From Lachnospiraceae bacterium (GTDB lineage Bacteria > Bacillota > Clostridia > Lachnospirales > Lachnospiraceae), in contig JAUNGD010000001.1 in assembly GCA_030524705.1 (NCBI GenBank), positions 1-64,000 on the forward strand: a DNA stretch of 64,000 nucleotides. The letters run 5' to 3'. The position numbers and the translations under genes were made by a program. Numbering within the stretch: the first letter of the stretch is position 1; each line of letters begins with the position of its first letter. Below are positions 61,508 to 64,000 of this stretch, in pieces. The notes beneath the pieces were generated by a model. The model was not told where the DNA came from. It saw only the letters and a program-made list of their open reading frames with translations, and searched no databases.

Positions 61508-61560
61508 AATCTCAGTATCATGAAATGTAGATGAGAAACAGAAAAGGATGGATAAGAACG

Positions 61561-63327
61561 ATGAAGAAGATTCTGGATTTGATCAGTTTGGAGGTTATGA
61601 ACGCCTTCGCTGCCTGCGGATATGACGCGGCCTACGGCAAGACGGGGATTTCCAACCGGCCGGATTTGTGCGAGTATCAGTGCAATGGCGCGATGGCGGC
61701 CAAGAAGGCATACAAAAAAGCGCCGATCGTGATCGCACAGGAGGTAGCCGAAGCGCTGCAGGGCAATCCTGTTTTTGAAGAAGTAAATGCTGTGAATCCC
61801 GGATTTATTAATATGAAAGTTTCCGGCAGCTTTTTGGCGGATTATCTGCTGAAAATGCAGGCGGACGAGAACCTCTCTGTGGAGAAGGCAGAGAAGCCGA
61901 AGACGATCATGGTGGACTACGGCGGACCGAATGTGGCAAAGCCGCTGCACGTAGGCCACCTGCGTTCCGCTATCATCGGCGAGAGTGTGAAGCGGATCGG
62001 ACGCTTTGTGGGACATAAGGTGATTGGAGATGTGCATCTGGGAGACTGGGGCCTGCAGATGGGCCTGATTATCACAGAGGTGAGAAAGCGTCAGCCGGAG
62101 CTGGTTTATTTTGATGAGAGCTACGAAGGGGAATATCCGGCGGAGGCGCCCTTCACGATCTCTGAGCTGGAGGAGATTTATCCGACGGCCAGTGCGAAAT
62201 CAAAGGAGGATGCCGCTTATAAGGAGGAGGCCCTGGAGGCAACGGCAAAGCTCCAGGACGGCGTGCGGGGTTACCGGGCGCTGTGGCAGCACATCCTGAA
62301 CGTGTCTGTGGCCGACCTGAAGAGAAATTACAGCAATCTGAACGTGGAGTTCGATCTGTGGAAAAAGGAATCCGACGCGCAGCCGTACATACCCGACATG
62401 GTGGAATACATGAAAAAGGAGGGCTATGCATATCAGGACCAGGGGGCGCTGATCGTGGATATTAAGGAGGATACCGATACCAAGGAGGTTCCGCCGTGCA
62501 TCATCCTCAAGTCCGACGGAGCCGCGCTGTATACTACGACGGATCTTGCAACGATTATAGAGCGTATGAAGCTGTTCCGCCCGGACGAGATCATTTACGT
62601 GGTGGACAAGCGTCAGGAAATGCATTTTACCCAGGTATTTCGCTGCGCCCGCAAGACAAAGCTGGTGGATGAGAGCACAGAACTGCGTTTCCAGGGCTTC
62701 GGTACGATGAACGGCAAGGACGGCAAGCCCTTCAAGACCAGGGAGGGCGGCGTGATGCGTCTGGAGACGCTGATTTCCGATATTAACGCACAGATGTACA
62801 AAAAGATCACGGAAAACCATGAGGTAGATCCGGCGGAGGCCGCAGAGACGGCGAAGCTGGTGGCGCTTTCCGCCATCAAATACGGTGATCTTTCCAACCA
62901 GGCCTCCAAGGACTATATTTTTGATACGGACAAGTTCACCTCCTTCGAGGGAAATACAGGCCCGTATATCCTGTATACCATTGTGCGTATCAAATCAATC
63001 CTGAATAAATACCAGGCAGGCGGCGGGGCTGTCTGCGGCGGCAGTATTCTCGCGCCGGTCAACGACAGCGAAAAGGGTCTGATGATGGAGCTTGTAAAAT
63101 TCAACAGCGTGATCGAGCAGGCCTTTGAGGAGATTGCTCCGCATAAGATCTGTTCCTTTATCTATGATCTTGCCAACGCCTTCAACCGCTTCTACCATGA
63201 GACAAGGATTCTGACCGAGGAGGATGAGGCGCGCCGGAAGAGCTGGATCGCCCTGCTGGATCTGACAAGAGAGGTGCTGGAGACCAGTATTGACCTGCTG
63301 GGCTTTGAGGCGCCGGAGCGGATGTAA
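61561..63327 (+). CDS. argS: Arginyl-tRNA synthetase
   Basis: Charges tRNA-Arg. The 588 residues have the Arg_tRNA_synt N domain (about 1-100, with FVINMKVSGSFLADYLL-like text near 82), the class I motif PLHVGHLRSAIIGESVKR with HVGH at 130-133, DVHLGDWGLQMGLII, the GFGTMNGKDGKPFKTREGGVMRLETLI block that stands in for KMSKS in this enzyme, and the DALR anticodon-binding C-terminus ending LGFEAPERM. ATG 61561 is preferred over the ATG at 61531; AAGGATGG lies upstream with somewhat long spacing. It is followed by lrgA after 43 bp. Confidence 0.95.
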   Translation: MKKILDLISLEVMNAFAACGYDAAYGKTGISNRPDLCEYQCNGAMAAKKAYKKAPIVIAQEVAEALQGNPVFEEVNAVNPGFINMKVSGSFLADYLLKMQADENLSVEKAEKPKTIMVDYGGPNVAKPLHVGHLRSAIIGESVKRIGRFVGHKVIGDVHLGDWGLQMGLIITEVRKRQPELVYFDESYEGEYPAEAPFTISELEEIYPTASAKSKEDAAYKEEALEATAKLQDGVRGYRALWQHILNVSVADLKRNYSNLNVEFDLWKKESDAQPYIPDMVEYMKKEGYAYQDQGALIVDIKEDTDTKEVPPCIILKSDGAALYTTTDLATIIERMKLFRPDEIIYVVDKRQEMHFTQVFRCARKTKLVDESTELRFQGFGTMNGKDGKPFKTREGGVMRLETLISDINAQMYKKITENHEVDPAEAAETAKLVALSAIKYGDLSNQASKDYIFDTDKFTSFEGNTGPYILYTIVRIKSILNKYQAGGGAVCGGSILAPVNDSEKGLMMELVKFNSVIEQAFEEIAPHKICSFIYDLANAFNRFYHETRILTEEDEARRKSWIALLDLTREVLETSIDLLGFEAPERM

Positions 63328-63370
63328 AACAGGGGCCACGCTGTAATGACGGAAGGAAGGGCATGAAAAT

Positions 63371-63739
63371 ATGAAATACATTCGTCAATTTGCGGTGATT
63401 TTGACCGTATCATTCCTGGGAGAGGTGCTGAAGGCACTGATCCCGCTGCAGATTCCCGCCAGCATCTACGGGCTTTTGCTGATGCTGGGAGCGCTGTGTC
63501 TGCATATCATTCCGCTGGAGGCGGTCAGGGATACCGGGAAGTTCCTGGTGGAGATCATGCCGCTCATGTTTATTCCGGCGGCGGTGGGGCTGACGGAGTC
63601 CTGGGACAGGATCAGCCCGATTCTGGTGCCGCTGATTGTCGTGACCGCGGTTTCTACCATTTTGGTCATGGCAGTTTCCGGCAGGGTCACGCAGCTTGTG
63701 ATACGCCTGGAAGAACGCAGGGGCAGGAAGAAAGAGTGA
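63371..63739 (+). CDS. lrgA: LrgA/CidA-family membrane protein
   Basis: A 122-residue holin-like membrane protein with four predicted spans. LKALIPLQIPASIYGLLLMLGALCL and a PLMFIPAAVGL stretch are the family signatures. In Staphylococcus the LrgA/LrgB pair tempers murein hydrolase activity; in other bacteria related pairs move pyruvate or glycolate, so the role here is open. It is followed six bases later by lrgB. GGAAGGG precedes the start. Confidence 0.9.
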   Translation: MKYIRQFAVILTVSFLGEVLKALIPLQIPASIYGLLLMLGALCLHIIPLEAVRDTGKFLVEIMPLMFIPAAVGLTESWDRISPILVPLIVVTAVSTILVMAVSGRVTQLVIRLEERRGRKKE

Positions 63740-63745
63740 GAAGCG

Positions 63746-64000
63746 ATGAAGGAAATGTTGAGTAATTCTGTATTTTTCGGCGTGATGGTCAGCATTTTGG
63801 CGTACGAGCTGGGAGTGCTTCTGAAAAAGAAGACGAAGCTTTCCATCTGCAATCCTCTGCTGGTCTCCATCGTGGTGGTGATGATCGTTCTGGCAGTGTT
63901 CCATGTGGACTATGAGAGCTATGAGCAGGGAGCGAAGCTTTTGTCGTATCTGCTGACGCCGGCGACGGTGTGCCTGGCGATTCCGCTCTATGAGCAGATC
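63746..64000 (+). CDS. lrgB: LrgB-family protein, 5' part (continues past window)
   Basis: The frame opens with MKEMLSNSVFFGVMVSILAYELG and stays open to the window edge (85 residues). LLKKKTKLSICNPLLVSIVVVM and the YLLTPATVCLAIPLYEQ stretch are the usual LrgB/CidB marks. It starts six bases after lrgA, so the pair is one operon. About two thirds of the protein lie beyond the window. Confidence 0.9.
   Translation, partial: MKEMLSNSVFFGVMVSILAYELGVLLKKKTKLSICNPLLVSIVVVMIVLAVFHVDYESYEQGAKLLSYLLTPATVCLAIPLYEQI

Noticed and set aside
61459..61560. T-box leader upstream of argS
   Set aside because: The conserved antiterminator sequence and specifier stem are missing; the stem-loop reads as an ordinary terminator.

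Overview
The window looks like a chromosomal segment of a gut-type, Gram-positive, spore-forming Clostridia bacterium, most likely Lachnospiraceae. Base composition appears close to half GC. Ribosome binding sites are strong AGGAGG types, and GTG and TTG starts occur. Several families point the same way: type III glutamine synthetase, YesM/YesN sugar sensing, SpoVG, a SPOCS (DUF3794)-LysM protein, DUF5685, DUF4179 anti-sigma, DnaD/DnaC-type helicase loading, and the GlgC/GlgD pair. These assignments come from reading the proteins; no search was run. I see no rRNA, tRNA, CRISPR array, insertion sequence or prophage.

Layout. 1-13.4 kb is a sugar catabolism, sensing and import block: the xylulokinase C-terminus, a DUF4867 protein, a fucose/arabinose-type isomerase and aldose epimerase. 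Next come a membrane-anchored sugar-binding sensor, a YesM/LytS kinase, a YesN regulator, a lipoprotein binding protein, and then ChvE-MmsA-MmsB. 13.6-25 kb holds GSIII, a 51-aa ORF behind a promoter flanked by 18-bp inverted repeats, a CdaR-type regulator, a CtpA protease with a hairpin over its Shine-Dalgarno, a sigma-like protein lacking region 4, pyruvate kinase, and a two-component system. 25-34.2 kb holds a zinc-ribbon membrane protein, DUF5685, a J-domain protein with a cysteine-rich tail, MetY, a zinc-ribbon MscL, a YhaO/YhaN-like nuclease/ATPase pair, and an ECF sigma/anti-sigma pair.

34.3-40 kb is a LacI-controlled ABC importer plus cytosolic GH30 operon with three operator-like palindromes and no ATPase gene. 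40-47.4 kb has endonuclease IV, an extended PRPP synthetase, dnaC- and dnaD-type loader genes preceded by a cluster of DnaA boxes, a secreted unknown, and murC. 47.7-56.6 kb holds glgC-glgD, spoVG, plsC, a metallo-beta-lactamase-fold protein, an EamA transporter with a MarR-GNAT regulator, a SatA-like acetyltransferase and malQ. 56.7-64 kb has a PrcB-like lipoprotein, the SPOCS-LysM protein, ispE, a GntR regulator, a membrane protein, argS, lrgA and the start of lrgB.

How the parts work together. The left block reads as a self-contained circuit in which an external sugar is bound by an anchored binding protein, signalled through kinase and regulator, and imported by ChvE-MmsAB for isomerisation and phosphorylation. 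The chvE promoter carries a 20-bp-spaced direct repeat suited to an AraC-type regulator such as YesN. The LacI operon is a second, separately controlled glycan module. glgC/glgD and malQ serve glycogen turnover. The most notable unexplained signals are the DnaA-box cluster beside the helicase-loader genes, the incomplete sigma factor between ctpA and pyk, the occluded ctpA ribosome site, the J-domain/cysteine-tail/DUF5685 neighbourhood, and the operator-flanked small ORF.
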